The position numbers were made by a program, and so were the translations under genes. From contig CAVWKG010000006.1 in assembly GCA_963755375.1 (NCBI GenBank), positions 124,001 to 188,000 on the forward strand: 64,000 nucleotides of DNA, in the 5' to 3' direction. The stretch comes from Bog-473 sp963755375. Its GTDB lineage: Bacteria; Actinomycetota; Acidimicrobiia; Acidimicrobiales; RAAP-2. The notes beneath the pieces are model-generated. The model was not told the DNA's origin and made no database searches. It saw only the letters and a program-made list of their open reading frames with translations. This document shows, one piece after another, positions 8,796-16,891 of the stretch (position 1 is its first letter; every line of letters starts with the position of its first letter).

Positions 8796-8911
8796 ATCCA
8801 GGCCCCGATTGGCCAGGTGCGTCTGCCTCTGAGGAGGTCCGGCATGCGTCAGATACGACCGTTTACGCCCCAACCGAATTAGGCGCTTGGCTTTGGGTGA
8901 TTGCCATTTTT

Positions 8912-10093
8912 CTAGGTGCCTGGGGCACCGTGCCACAGCGACGCGCCTTGACCGCTCTCGAGAGAGAGGGAGACAATCTGTTGGTAGGGGTCGAAGGCCG
9001 ACGAAGGAACGTTGTCGGCGTAGATCGTGCCATTGGGCGCCAAGGCGAAGTAGTCCAAGAAGTTGAACTTGGCGATGTCCGGAACATCGTTAAACCCTGC
9101 GGTGGATACGAGACGATTCCCTTCGACTTGTTGGATATACGGACCGTCATCAGCCTCGATGGTGCCGTCGGCGCTGCGTTGCACGATCGCCGTATTGCCG
9201 CCGCTTCGAAATGCATAGCCGAGATATGTCGCCGCACCGTGGGGTGTGATCTTGTAGATGGACCAAACTGGGAATGCTGCCGAAGCAAACACATTTCCCT
9301 TCGCATCGACGGCGATTGAGCCATATTCGTTGGCAGCAACTGTCTTACCGCCATAAAGGGTGGCAATCACTCGCACGGTCTTCAACGTGTTAGCTGATGC
9401 CAGACGGAAGATCTGCGTGCTCGTTGCGAAGTAAAACTGACCACTCGGGCTGAACGTGAGGGCGACGACAGGCCCGAGTGACGCCGAGAGAGCCGGCGTG
9501 CCGTTGGCGACGGAGCTGCCCGAGTGGCCATCTCCTGCGATGGTGTGGATCGTGCCGTTCGATTCGACGACCCGCACACGTGTGCCGTCGGCGAGGTAGA
9601 GATCGCCGTTCGGACCGAAGGACATGGCCGACGGCGATGACAGCCCTGTCTTCGTCGCTATCCCTCCGTCGCCCGAAAATCCAGAGGTGCCGTCACCAGC
9701 GACATCAGCGAAATGACCATCGGAAAGGCGGACAAGAACTTCGTGTTGTGACTCATCGACCACATAGAGCGATCCAGTGGGGCCGACGGCGAGAGGTCCG
9801 GCAATCTTGAGTGTGACCATTGAACCAGTGGACAATGGGCTGGGCGACTTCTGGCCACTCGGAACGGTGACCCTGGCATAGTGAGGTGGGAGCTTGCGCA
9901 CTGAACTCGTCGCCGCCACGATCGCCGCTACCGCTCCGACCACGATGACTGCGACACCAAGCCAGGCCATGCGTACCCGCCGCCTTCGCTGCTTGGCTTC
10001 CTTGAAGAGCGCCTCCGGGTCGTCGGAGGTTTGTGTTTCGAGAGGAATCTCGTGGAGACGATCGACGGTGATGACTTTCACAGTCCGCTCCAC
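8912..10093 (-). CDS. Membrane-anchored NHL-type beta-propeller protein
   Basis: A 393-residue protein. The N-terminal 35 residues are cytoplasmic and end in EALFKEAKQRRRRVR, followed by one transmembrane helix (about 43-63) and an outside region built of repeated propeller blades (FGPNGDLYLADGTRVRV, FAPNGTIY-type strands, and TIAGDGHSG/VAGDGTSGFSGDGG turns typical of NHL repeats). Propellers of this type bind ligands or proteins. The same LFxEAxxRRRR anchor occurs in two neighbours (10209-11438 and 11854-12288). It is the last gene of a GntR-propeller-propeller run. GTG 10093 is used; GTG 10081 is possible. Confidence 0.72.
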   Translation of the reverse strand: MERTVKVITVDRLHEIPLETQTSDDPEALFKEAKQRRRRVRMAWLGVAVIVVGAVAAIVAATSSVRKLPPHYARVTVPSGQKSPSPLSTGSMVTLKIAGPLAVGPTGSLYVVDESQHEVLVRLSDGHFADVAGDGTSGFSGDGGIATKTGLSSPSAMSFGPNGDLYLADGTRVRVVESNGTIHTIAGDGHSGSSVANGTPALSASLGPVVALTFSPSGQFYFATSTQIFRLASANTLKTVRVIATLYGGKTVAANEYGSIAVDAKGNVFASAAFPVWSIYKITPHGAATYLGYAFRSGGNTAIVQRSADGTIEADDGPYIQQVEGNRLVSTAGFNDVPDIAKFNFLDYFALAPNGTIYADNVPSSAFDPYQQIVSLSLESGQGASLWHGAPGT

Positions 10094-10208
10094 CCTGCCC
10101 TACCCCAGAACATGAGCGTCTGAGGCAACGTCGAGAAGGGATGCGAAGGCAGCGATGGCAGTGCTCGGCCATCCGTTGATGGAGTACTCATCGGGGCTCG
10201 ATCGGAGG

Positions 10209-11438
10209 TCACCCGCCGCTCGACGGAACCCAGCTTGCGCTGCCCACGTTGTTCCTTACGAAGACAGGACGGGTCTGTCGCTGGTTCGATCGGGTGTCTA
10301 CGGTCCAACGGTAGAGCCCTCCGGCCCCACGTCCGGACCCAATGAAGACGAAGTGGTGTCCCGAAACGTCGGCGTGAAATCCGCCGCTGGGTCCCACCCC
10401 GATGAGGCCCCGGACCACTGGCAGTGTGCGGACAACGTTGCCTGTCGCAAGGTTCACGACAACCGGCTGGGTCCAGCTGTCCTCCGATGTGAGTCCTACG
10501 TGGTGACACATGCCGAGCCCTTCGGTCGTGTTCAAGAACCCCGCCCAGGCCATGTCTCTGCTGGCACCCTGCCCCGCCCACGGAGTAGGGGGAGGACAGA
10601 GGGGCAGCTTCACCTGTGGCAGGACGTCGAGCGAACGGTTTGGATCCGACAGCACCAACCTTCCCACTGATGGGTGCCAGGTCGATCGGGGACTCGTCCC
10701 ACCAAGTGTCGCCGACGACACCACCAGTGATCGTGAGTCCGGCGACCACCAGATCGTGTTGATGTCTGGCGCATTCGTCGAGTACTGCCACGTGTCGACC
10801 GCTCCGGTGAGGCGGTTCATCACCACGACGCCCTCGGGTCCGTCAGTGATCTGTGTCCAGATGAGATAGGCGAGGTACCGTCCGTCTGGACTGACCACCG
10901 GATCATGCCCGTCAGCGACGAACGTCGAGGGACCCCCTGTAATCGGGACGCTGAGGATCTGCTCGACCGGCGGATGAGCGTCGGGCCCCTGCTGAGTAGC
11001 TCCGATAGCACGGTCGTAATAGACGGTTCCGTCAGGAGCGGTCGTTGGCTGAGGCGTGCTGTTGAAGAGACCAAGGTCTGAGGCCAGGGTGCGGACCACG
11101 TGCCCTGAACGTGAAGAGAGAACCTGAATGCTCATCGTCGAGCCGACCCGAGCCGAGGCCCAGACCACCATTTGGGATGGCATCGCTGGAACAGTTGCGC
11201 CCTCGATGTGCCGGGCGGTCGGTGTGCCCTTGGGCGCCGGTGGTTGGTTATCGACCAGAAGAACAGAAGCGACGGTGACGGTAATGAGAATCACAGCCAT
11301 AAGGGCGGCGCCAATCAGTTGGTGCCGATGCCTTCTTCGCTGGTGAGCTTCCCTAAACAGCGCCTCTGCTGAACGGGCGCTCGTGTCGTCGTCGCAGGGG
11401 AGCGAAGTGGAAGCTGGTCGGTCGCCCGTGACGGTCAT
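10209..11438 (-). CDS. Membrane-anchored TolB/WD40-like beta-propeller protein
   Basis: A 409-residue protein with the same plan as its downstream neighbour: cytoplasmic tail ending EALFREAHQRRRHRHQ, one transmembrane helix at about 41-62, then an extracytoplasmic propeller. Blade repeats include DPVVSPDGRYLAYL and IWWSPDSRSLVVSS, typical of TolB/PD40-type repeats. Two Cys (in PLCPPP and GMCHH) may form a disulfide. It starts 46 bases after the GntR gene and is likely co-transcribed with it. Function unknown; surface binding or signal sensing is an inference. Confidence 0.72.
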   Translation of the reverse strand: MTVTGDRPASTSLPCDDDTSARSAEALFREAHQRRRHRHQLIGAALMAVILITVTVASVLLVDNQPPAPKGTPTARHIEGATVPAMPSQMVVWASARVGSTMSIQVLSSRSGHVVRTLASDLGLFNSTPQPTTAPDGTVYYDRAIGATQQGPDAHPPVEQILSVPITGGPSTFVADGHDPVVSPDGRYLAYLIWTQITDGPEGVVVMNRLTGAVDTWQYSTNAPDINTIWWSPDSRSLVVSSATLGGTSPRSTWHPSVGRLVLSDPNRSLDVLPQVKLPLCPPPTPWAGQGASRDMAWAGFLNTTEGLGMCHHVGLTSEDSWTQPVVVNLATGNVVRTLPVVRGLIGVGPSGGFHADVSGHHFVFIGSGRGAGGLYRWTVDTRSNQRQTRPVFVRNNVGSASWVPSSGG

Positions 11439-11484
11439 AGGGTGCGGAGCCTCGGGCGCCTTGAACGAATCGAATGCGGTGTGT

Positions 11485-11832
11485 TCACGGCAATCCAGCG
11501 ATCATGTCGATGACCTCGTCTCGCCGGTAGCCGTGTTGGCGAGCGAAATCGACGAGTTCTCGCACCCGACTCAAGACGACGCTTCGCTGCGGCGTTCCGG
11601 ACACGGTGATGCCCCGTCCTCGGGTGAACTCAAGCAGCCCTTCGTCCCGCAGAAGGTGCAAGGCCCGAAGGACGGTGTTCTTGTTCACTCCGAGCACGGC
11701 GGCAATGTCCTTGGCTAGTGGCAGGCGTTCCCCTGGGCCCGCCTCCCCTTCGGCGATTGCCCGTCGTATTTCGGCGGCGACCTGATCGTGCAGCGCCATC
11801 GTGTCCGTGCGGTCGACCTTGACAGGAAACAT
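11485..11832 (-). CDS. GntR family transcriptional regulator, YtrA subfamily
   Basis: A 115-residue regulator: winged helix-turn-helix at about 10-75 (LHDQVAAEIRRAIAEGEAGP, LPLAKDIAAVLGVNKNTVLR, EGLLEFTRGRGITV), then a short helical tail, which is the hallmark of YtrA-type GntR proteins. Such regulators often control adjacent transporter or membrane genes and their own promoter. ATG 11832 lies three bases from an inverted repeat and has no Shine-Dalgarno sequence, so its mRNA may be leaderless. The operon continues into two propeller genes; a third anchor protein diverges. Confidence 0.85.
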   Translation of the reverse strand: MFPVKVDRTDTMALHDQVAAEIRRAIAEGEAGPGERLPLAKDIAAVLGVNKNTVLRALHLLRDEGLLEFTRGRGITVSGTPQRSVVLSRVRELVDFARQHGYRRDEVIDMIAGLP

Positions 11833-11834
11833 GG

Positions 11835-11848
11835 TACTAGTAATAGTA
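11835..11848. promoter_or_regulatory. Inverted repeat, likely operator of the GntR/YtrA regulator
   Basis: TACTAGTAATAGTA is a perfect 5-base inverted repeat (TACTA/TAGTA) around GTAA. It fills the gap between the divergent GntR start (11832) and the GTG at 11854, so binding there could silence both genes. YtrA-type operators are known to be TACTAG-like palindromes; assignment to this regulator is inferred from position. Confidence 0.55.
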
Positions 11849-11853
11849 GTTCT

Positions 11854-12288
11854 GTGCCGGTCGGATTGCTAGAGCCAGAGACGGACATTCTCGACGATTC
11901 CCGAAGCGAGCCAGCAGAGAAGGATCCCAGACTTCTGTTCAAGGAAGCTCGGCTACGGCGGCGAAGGCGGATTCTCATCGGCGGTTTGAGCCTGTGTGTT
12001 GCCATCTCTCTCGTGTTGACGTTATTAGCCGTCGGAGGAGCCGGACATTTCTTCGGGGGACCTCCCGTGTCATCGAGTAGCCGAGGTCCTTTGGTGGGGC
12101 GGGTGACTCATCAGCCGTCGCACGCAGGACATCGCCCGAACGCAACTGCACCCGCCATCTGTAACAAGGGGATCAAGCCTTTGGTCCCTCGAAACACCAA
12201 GGCGTCGGCGTCTCTGCTCCCTTGCTACAAGTTGAATCTGCCAGAGGGTGTCGCAACATCGCCTCTGCATAGCAATCCAGCTCCCTGA
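11854..12288 (+). CDS. Small single-pass membrane protein with the LFKEA-RRRRR anchor
   Basis: A 144-residue protein from GTG 11854. The cytoplasmic tail (ETDILDDSRSEPAEKDP) ends in RLLFKEARLRRRRR, followed by a transmembrane helix at about 45-67 (LSLCVAISLVLTLLAVGGAG). The outside tail of about 75 residues is rich in Ser, Pro and Asn and has two Cys (AICNKG, LLPCYK). The anchor is shared with the propellers on the other strand but no propeller follows. It diverges from the GntR gene across the putative operator. Function unknown. Confidence 0.6.
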   Translation: MPVGLLEPETDILDDSRSEPAEKDPRLLFKEARLRRRRRILIGGLSLCVAISLVLTLLAVGGAGHFFGGPPVSSSSRGPLVGRVTHQPSHAGHRPNATAPAICNKGIKPLVPRNTKASASLLPCYKLNLPEGVATSPLHSNPAP

Positions 12289-12397
12289 GTTCACGTTCGA
12301 GATAGACAGCAGCTGATCGGATGGCTAGTAGTTGTTCGACCTGCCGGCGCAAGTGCGAGGATTCGCCAGAACATCGGTTGAGGTACTCGTCAGTCCG

Positions 12398-13075
12398 CTA
12401 TCCGGCGGCTGAACGAGTTCGCTCGATGAAGGTCCGAACCTTGCTTGGATCCTTCCTACGTCGATCATCGTCGCGGCTGGTCCTGGTCTCAGAGTCAACC
12501 CCGAATGGCCGAACAGCGACGATGGCGTCCTGAACGTTGTCAGGGCCAAGACCGCCAGCGAGGATGCAAGGAGCGGAGCAAGACTCAACGATTCGTCGGC
12601 TGAGTGACCAATCGTGAGTTAGGCCGGTGGCGCCAACCTGTCCGTTCTGAGGATGGGCCGAATCGAGCAGCAGGTAGTCAGCCACACATGAAAGCTGTTG
12701 CGCCCCAACGATTGACGCCTCATCCATCACGGGCACGGTGACCATCAAGCTGATCGGAGCGATGTCCTGCTTCAGGGAGGCGAGCATCTCTGGCGGGACC
12801 TTCCCGAACACTCCCACCAGGTGGAGGACGCTAGGACGAACGGTGTCGATGGTCGCAAGGATGCGGTCCCGCTCGGTATAGAGCGAAAGCGCCACGACTG
12901 CTACGTCGGACAGTTCGGAGACGATTGCCTGAGCGGTGCGTTCATCAACACCGTCCCAAGTCTCGAATCCTTCGTCCAGAACGACGCCGACATGATCCGG
13001 ACCAAGTCGGTTTAGGAGTACCGCATCCCTGGGACAAGTGATGCCGTAGATCTGCACGAGTACGTGTGGTGGCAC
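12398..13075 (-). CDS. TrpF-like (phosphoribosylanthranilate isomerase fold) protein lacking the catalytic Cys
   Basis: A 225-residue TIM barrel whose motifs follow TrpF: VLVQIYGITCPRDA at the N-terminus, VADYLLLDSAHP with the acid Asp138, GGLGPDN for phosphate binding, and FGVDSETRTS at the end. In TrpF the first motif reads K-x-C-G, where Cys is the general base; here Lys is Gln8 and Cys is Tyr10. The LLLD aspartate is kept. No other trp genes are nearby. It is more likely a TrpF paralogue with another reaction, or an inactive copy, than the tryptophan enzyme. GTG 13075 lies six bases after a CATACT box. Confidence 0.75.
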   Translation of the reverse strand: MPPHVLVQIYGITCPRDAVLLNRLGPDHVGVVLDEGFETWDGVDERTAQAIVSELSDVAVVALSLYTERDRILATIDTVRPSVLHLVGVFGKVPPEMLASLKQDIAPISLMVTVPVMDEASIVGAQQLSCVADYLLLDSAHPQNGQVGATGLTHDWSLSRRIVESCSAPCILAGGLGPDNVQDAIVAVRPFGVDSETRTSRDDDRRRKDPSKVRTFIERTRSAAG

Positions 13076-13081
13076 GCGTGA

Positions 13082-13087
13082 AGTATG
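13082..13087 (-). promoter_or_regulatory. Putative -10 box upstream of the TrpF-like gene
   Basis: Reads CATACT on the minus strand, six bases before GTG 13075, a leaderless-type layout. No clear -35 box. Confidence 0.35.
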
Positions 13088-13108
13088 GTCCCCGACCGCC
13101 TGACTTTC

Positions 13109-13657
13109 CTAGTGTGGCCAACCGCCGCTCGGCCAAGTGACGAACCGGGTGGCCGCCAGTTCATCACCTAGGTACGAGGACTCGCTGTATTCGACAGCCG
13201 GGAAGACAAGGCCTTCCCAGGTGGTCTCTTGGCGGTGGTTTCCGGTCTCCGTCCAACGAGACTTGACGTAGAACCGTGCCCTTCCGGCCTCTGCGTGAGT
13301 CCACAAAATCGCCAAGGCGAACGACTCCGCCAATGAGCCGATGGCCCGATCCATGAGTGCCTGTGCACCTCCAGTCCCCACGAGGACGGAAGCACATAGG
13401 GCCCATAGATCTCACCGATCTCATCGTTTCCCGACGCTGGCCCGAAGTGGATGAAGCCAACGACCACGCCGGCTTCCTCGGCGACCAACAGCGTTCCACC
13501 GCGTGCTGGATCACCGACGAGACCAACCCGCATACGACGGCGCAGATCCACCGCAGCTTCCAACAGCCTCGGCGTGTGCCTCGCCAATACACTCGGCGTC
13601 CTCGGGAGTGGCATCAAGTGAACTGTTCAGGATGGGCGACGACGATGAGGTGCTCAT
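13109..13657 (-). pseudogene. GNAT acetyltransferase broken by two frameshifts
   Basis: Three frames in order give one GNAT domain. The N-terminus from ATG 13657 carries LDATPEDAECIGEAHAEA. A second frame carries DLRRRMRVGLVGDPARGG, TLLVAEEAGVVVGF and IYGPYVLPSSWG. A third frame supplies GTGGAQALMDRAIGSL and the last strands. The shifts fall near 13560 and 13385, the latter inside the acetyl-CoA loop. GNAT enzymes move an acetyl group from acetyl-CoA to an amine. As written it cannot give a functional protein; either decay or assembly indels would explain it. Confidence 0.72.
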
Positions 13658-14110
13658 CAAGATGATCTCAAGTTCGATCCGCGGCGACACGCCGGCATCG
13701 CCGGAGTACTCGATAGAAGATGACGCGGCACCGCTTCCACCTGGCGATCTGGAGAGAGCCGATTCGCACGTTGACGGTTCAGACGACGAGGCGCTCAATC
13801 GCTACATCTGACGGTCCCGGTCGAACCGCAAATCAAGTGCACCGACAGGGACCCGGAGACCCGGCGTGTCTAGGGAACGGACGGAACCACTGCGAGAAAG
13901 GCTCACAAAACTACTCAGCCGCAGTCAACGAATGCTTCCGGTTCGGCATAACGCGTAGCCAGTAAGTCCCATTAAAAATGGCGGTTGACGGCAGCGTCAC
14001 GGTGTTGTGGGTGCCCAAGGGATCCTCTGAACTGGGTAGTGCATCGCGTAATGGGGTACAGAGGTGATAAGGGCGACGTGACAAGCGATTCTTAAAAGGT
14101 GCACTACGAA
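13658..14110. other. Gap of 453 bases without a supported gene
   Basis: The frames here are short and Ser/Arg-rich shadows. The reverse strand near 13918-14020 reads NTVTLPSTAIFNGTYWLRV in a frame without a proper start, possibly the tail of a lost extracellular protein, but this is weak. AAAAGG at 14093-14098 is the likely ribosome binding site for the next gene. Confidence 0.35.
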
Positions 14111-15148
14111 ATGAAGAAGGTGAAGATCCGACATCTGCAGAACGGGATCGGGATCGCATCTGGCTTGGTCATTGTGGTGATTTTGTTGCTGATGGCGTTC
14201 GATCCTGGTTCACTGCCAGGCGCTCCGGGTCCCGCCCCTACAACCTCAGGCGCCCTCATTACCAGTGGTACGACGACGACGTCCACGCCGAATGCCAATG
14301 GCGCGCTTCCCTCTGGCATATCGACTGCACCATCGTCAACTGTCGCAGAAACGTCCACGTCATCGTCCAGCGGCTCATCAAAATCCCCAACTAACACAAG
14401 CAACGACATTGGAACTAAGTCCCACACTGCAGCCACCACACCAACGACTATCTCCACCAAGCCACAGTTGTCGGGGGCAACATCGACGACGACGACAAGC
14501 GATCCAGCGGCATCAAGCACATCTGCACCAACAACCACAACGACTCAACCCCCAGTCGGTACGGTGAGCACAACAACTACCGCTCCAACTACGACAAGTA
14601 CGGCAGCTGCTCCGGCAACCAATCCTTCCTCGACCGTGATCGAGGTTTTTGCCCCATGGACGACGGGAGGCGGACTCGCTCCAGGGATCCAGGTAGCTGC
14701 CAACCTCAATGATGGGTCTTGCTCTGCAGGGTCGCTGGCAGACGGGGCAAACCAAAATGCCTGGCGATGCTCTTCGGGGAATGGTGTCTACGATCCATGT
14801 TTCGCTCCGCCAGACGCAACGAACGTAACTCAGGTGGCTTGTGCTCCGAGCCCCTGGTCCAGCGTCGATATGTTGACACTTGTGCAACCGCTTCCCTCTA
14901 GTTCGACGGGAATTTCAGGCAGCACCGGGTCGACGCCAGTTCCTTGGTTCATGCAACTCGCAAACGGAGATACGTGTGGGCGAACAACGGAAACAGCCTC
15001 TACCGCGGGTAGTCCAAACCTCAGCTATGGCTGTCAGTCAGGTGTTGCCAGCACGCTCAACACTTCCACCGAACCATGGACGATAAAGTATCTGCCGAGT
15101 AACTCTGACGTCTCAAGCGACGTCGCTGTGAGCACGGCTTGGAACTGA
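14111..15148 (+). CDS. Secreted or membrane-anchored Ser/Thr-rich protein
   Basis: A 345-residue exported protein from ATG 14111 (an in-frame GTG lies at 14099). The N-terminus is basic, followed by a hydrophobic helix at about 14-33 (ASGLVIVVILLLMAF). Residues 40-180 are a low-complexity Ser/Thr/Pro/Ala linker with TTTTT-type runs, like glycosylated stalks. The C-terminal 165 residues form a compact domain with six Cys (NDGSCSAGS, WRCSSG, DPCFAPP, QVACAP, GDTCGR, YGCQSG), probably three disulfides. The domain was not recognised. It may be a cell-surface or cell-wall-bound binding protein. Confidence 0.7.
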   Translation: MKKVKIRHLQNGIGIASGLVIVVILLLMAFDPGSLPGAPGPAPTTSGALITSGTTTTSTPNANGALPSGISTAPSSTVAETSTSSSSGSSKSPTNTSNDIGTKSHTAATTPTTISTKPQLSGATSTTTTSDPAASSTSAPTTTTTQPPVGTVSTTTTAPTTTSTAAAPATNPSSTVIEVFAPWTTGGGLAPGIQVAANLNDGSCSAGSLADGANQNAWRCSSGNGVYDPCFAPPDATNVTQVACAPSPWSSVDMLTLVQPLPSSSTGISGSTGSTPVPWFMQLANGDTCGRTTETASTAGSPNLSYGCQSGVASTLNTSTEPWTIKYLPSNSDVSSDVAVSTAWN

Positions 15149-15322
15149 GTCAGATCTGCTTTCTTCTAGAAGTGGGCGGAGTCTTGCCGTCCACCGCAGG
15201 TTCATGACCTAGCCGGACCCCGCGACGCTGTTTCCGAGTGTCCGCCTGCCCCTAGCACCTCGAAGACCCGCACGCGCCTGCGCGAGTTTGGGCGTTCGCA
15301 TTGACGGGCAGGCACTTTGGAT

Positions 15323-15550
15323 GTGACCGCTCCATGCGTCGACATAGACCCCGAGGCCGTCCTGATCCGAATGCGCGTGGACGCCTCATTGTGGCACAAA
15401 GTCAACCCCGAGCAATCACTCACCTGGGGTGGACTGTTCCTGTCACAAGGATCAGAACGACGCCTATGGAGTGCGACGCCTGAAGATCTGCGCTGCCAGA
15501 CCCGCGTCGGTCGTTTCGGAGAGTCCGTCGTTCGGGGCCCCGTCGCCTGA
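15323..15550 (+). CDS. Possible small protein of 75 residues, unknown
   Basis: From GTG 15323 a frame reads with balanced composition (for example VLIRMRVDASLWHKVNPEQS and LTWGGLFLSQGSERRLW). There is no good ribosome binding site, and TTG 15317 is an alternative start. It could be a gene remnant or chance; no family was recognised. Confidence 0.25.
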   Translation: MTAPCVDIDPEAVLIRMRVDASLWHKVNPEQSLTWGGLFLSQGSERRLWSATPEDLRCQTRVGRFGESVVRGPVA

Positions 15551-15728
15551 GCAGAGGTAGCGAATCTAGGCCAGCGGCTGTCGGGCCCGTTTGGGTTTGT
15601 AGTCTCATCGCGTCTTAAAAACGTAGACCTTTGGCGGATGCGCCCTAATGCCGTCGTAGTCAAAATCACGTCGGGCAACCGATTCCACCTGCCGCCTGGG
15701 TGCGGTCGTTTGCCTGTGTGGGGTGGAT

Positions 15729-15767
15729 CGCCCCAACCCTCGGGTTTCGCCGCTCAGGGTTGGGGCG
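15729..15767. terminator. Perfect 12-bp hairpin, likely terminator
   Basis: CGCCCCAACCCT and AGGGTTGGGGCG are exact reverse complements around a 15-base loop. There is no long T-run on either side, so termination is inferred from stem strength only. It could end transcription of the secreted-protein gene. Confidence 0.5.
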
Positions 15768-16006
15768 CCCTGCCTCCGTGGAACGAGAAGATTCTTGGCT
15801 GAATCCGGGACTCTGATTCTGCCGCTCGATTAAGTCCCGCGGTGCTGGGACCGCTGAGATTTGGGCATACATCTGGCGCACCTTTAACCACCTCGCCGGG
15901 GTGCAGGTCAGCGAGCCTCGCGCCGCGCCACAGGGAGCCGCTCCGCGCCTGAGGTCGGTTGACGCGTTCGTTTCGGATGCGTCTCGGTGGGTAGTGGTGA
16001 AGCAGA

Positions 16007-16046
16007 GAACAACTCCTCGGATCAAAGGCGCTCCGGGGAGTTGTTC
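16007..16046. terminator. 14-bp hairpin of the AAGGCGCTCCGGGG type
   Basis: GAACAACTCCTCGG pairs with CCGGGGAGTTGTTC (one non-Watson-Crick pair) around the loop ATCAAAGGCGCT. A second hairpin with nearly the same loop and right arm lies at 17554-17597. It could be a terminator or the structured part of a small RNA. Confidence 0.45.
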
Positions 16047-16271
16047 GCGTTTGGCGGCCACACAAGGGGCGTCCATTGCGCGCCAGGCCAAGCGGTTTCC
16101 GGTACTGCCGACGCGATACGGCAGGCGCTACTGGAGCGAACGCCCCGACCACGCTTTCCCAAGCTGTTTCCGTGTCGCTCTTTCCCTGAATAAGCGGACA
16201 ACAACTCCCTCAAAGCGTTTATTCCCAAATCGTCGTGGGTACTGGGATTGCAACCAGATAGGAGGTTCCAA

Positions 16272-16526
16272 ATGGTTGGAGCAGGAGGGCTGGTTGTAAG
16301 CATCATCGCCTTTGCAGTGGGGGCGATTCTTGATTGGGCAGTAACAGTGTCCCCTTACCAACACGGTGTCAACGTGAATAAGGTCGGCTTGATATTGATG
16401 ATTGTTGGCGTTGTCGGCGCGGTGTTGTCGATCATTGTCATGGTGGCGGCCAACACTCGTCGGAGTCGTACCGTTGTTGACGATAACCAGGGGAATGTTG
16501 TGCGGCGGGTCGATTCGACGTACTAG
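16272..16526 (+). CDS. DUF6458-like two-helix membrane protein
   Basis: An 84-residue protein from ATG 16272, preceded by a perfect AGGAGG at suitable spacing. Two transmembrane helices (about 5-25 and 37-58) flank a short loop (VTVSPYQHGVNVNKVG); the second helix LILMIVGVVGAVLSIIVMV is typical of DUF6458. A basic, polar tail follows. Such proteins are common in actinobacteria and of unknown function; some are stress-induced. A terminator follows at once and a second tiny membrane protein comes next. Confidence 0.72.
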   Translation: MVGAGGLVVSIIAFAVGAILDWAVTVSPYQHGVNVNKVGLILMIVGVVGAVLSIIVMVAANTRRSRTVVDDNQGNVVRRVDSTY

Positions 16527-16541
16527 TTCGGGGCAACACAG

Positions 16542-16567
16542 ATCCCGGAACATCCGGGGTTCTTTTT
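16542..16567 (+). terminator. Rho-independent terminator after the DUF6458 gene
   Basis: ATCCCGG pairs with CCGGGGT (one G-U) around AACAT and is followed by TCTTTTT, a classical layout. Confidence 0.65.
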
Positions 16568-16593
16568 CAGAGACCTATTGGGAGGATGTTTCG

Positions 16594-16758
16594 ATGGTGC
16601 TAATACTCGCGTTGCTTCTTGTCTTAATCCTTTTCGGTGCAGGATTCGCGGTGCATCTCTTGTGGATCGCAGCTGCGATTTTCCTGGTGGTTTGGATCGT
16701 AGGCTTTGCCCTCGGTCGGGGTGAAAATGCGGGGAGCCATCGCTTCTATCGGTGGTAG
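16594..16758 (+). CDS. Tiny hydrophobic membrane protein (lmo0937-like)
   Basis: A 54-residue protein from ATG 16594 with GGGAGG seven to eight bases upstream. Two hydrophobic stretches (MVLILALLLVLILFGAGFAV and LLWIAAAIFLVVWIVGFAL) are followed by a short polar tail (GRGENAGSHRFYRW). Length and pattern match the small lmo0937-type membrane proteins of Gram-positives, of unknown role and often linked to envelope stress. It has its own downstream hairpin. Confidence 0.65.
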   Translation: MVLILALLLVLILFGAGFAVHLLWIAAAIFLVVWIVGFALGRGENAGSHRFYRW

Positions 16759-16791
16759 TCGTATCTAGTTCAAAAGGGCCTTGCGGTCCCG

Positions 16792-16817
16792 AGCGGTCCC
16801 GCTTCGGCGGGGTCGCT
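16792..16817. terminator. 11-bp hairpin with TTCG loop
   Basis: AGCGGTCCCGC and GCGGGGTCGCT pair fully (two G-U) around a TTCG tetraloop just after the tiny membrane protein gene. No T-run follows. Confidence 0.5.
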
Positions 16818-16891
16818 CCGCGTCCGTAGGAGTTCTTATTGATCCCAGTCTGGCGACCAATTTACAAACCACCTACTGAGTCCGACGATCT

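Larger units (their letters stand above)
15149..16271. other. Gene-poor stretch of 1.1 kb with hairpins
   Basis: Apart from a doubtful short frame at 15323-15550 there is no convincing gene. Two strong hairpins lie at 15729-15767 and 16007-16046. The last bases before 16272 contain AGGAGG, the ribosome binding site of the DUF6458 gene. Frames on the minus strand (15202-16152) are Arg/Pro/Ser-rich and look like non-coding shadows. Confidence 0.5.

Noticed and set aside
4056..8860. ATACGACCGTTT occurring after two plus-strand genes (about 4057 and 8849)
   Set aside because: Only two 12-base matches, no symmetry or structure; may be chance.
14104..14538. Minus-strand Val/Asp-rich frame opposite the Ser/Thr linker
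   Set aside because: Val/Asp runs are the antisense of ACN/TCN codons in the low-complexity linker.
15202..16152. Minus-strand frames of 130-158 codons in the hairpin region
   Set aside because: Arg/Pro/Ser-rich with no motif and no ribosome binding site; likely non-coding.
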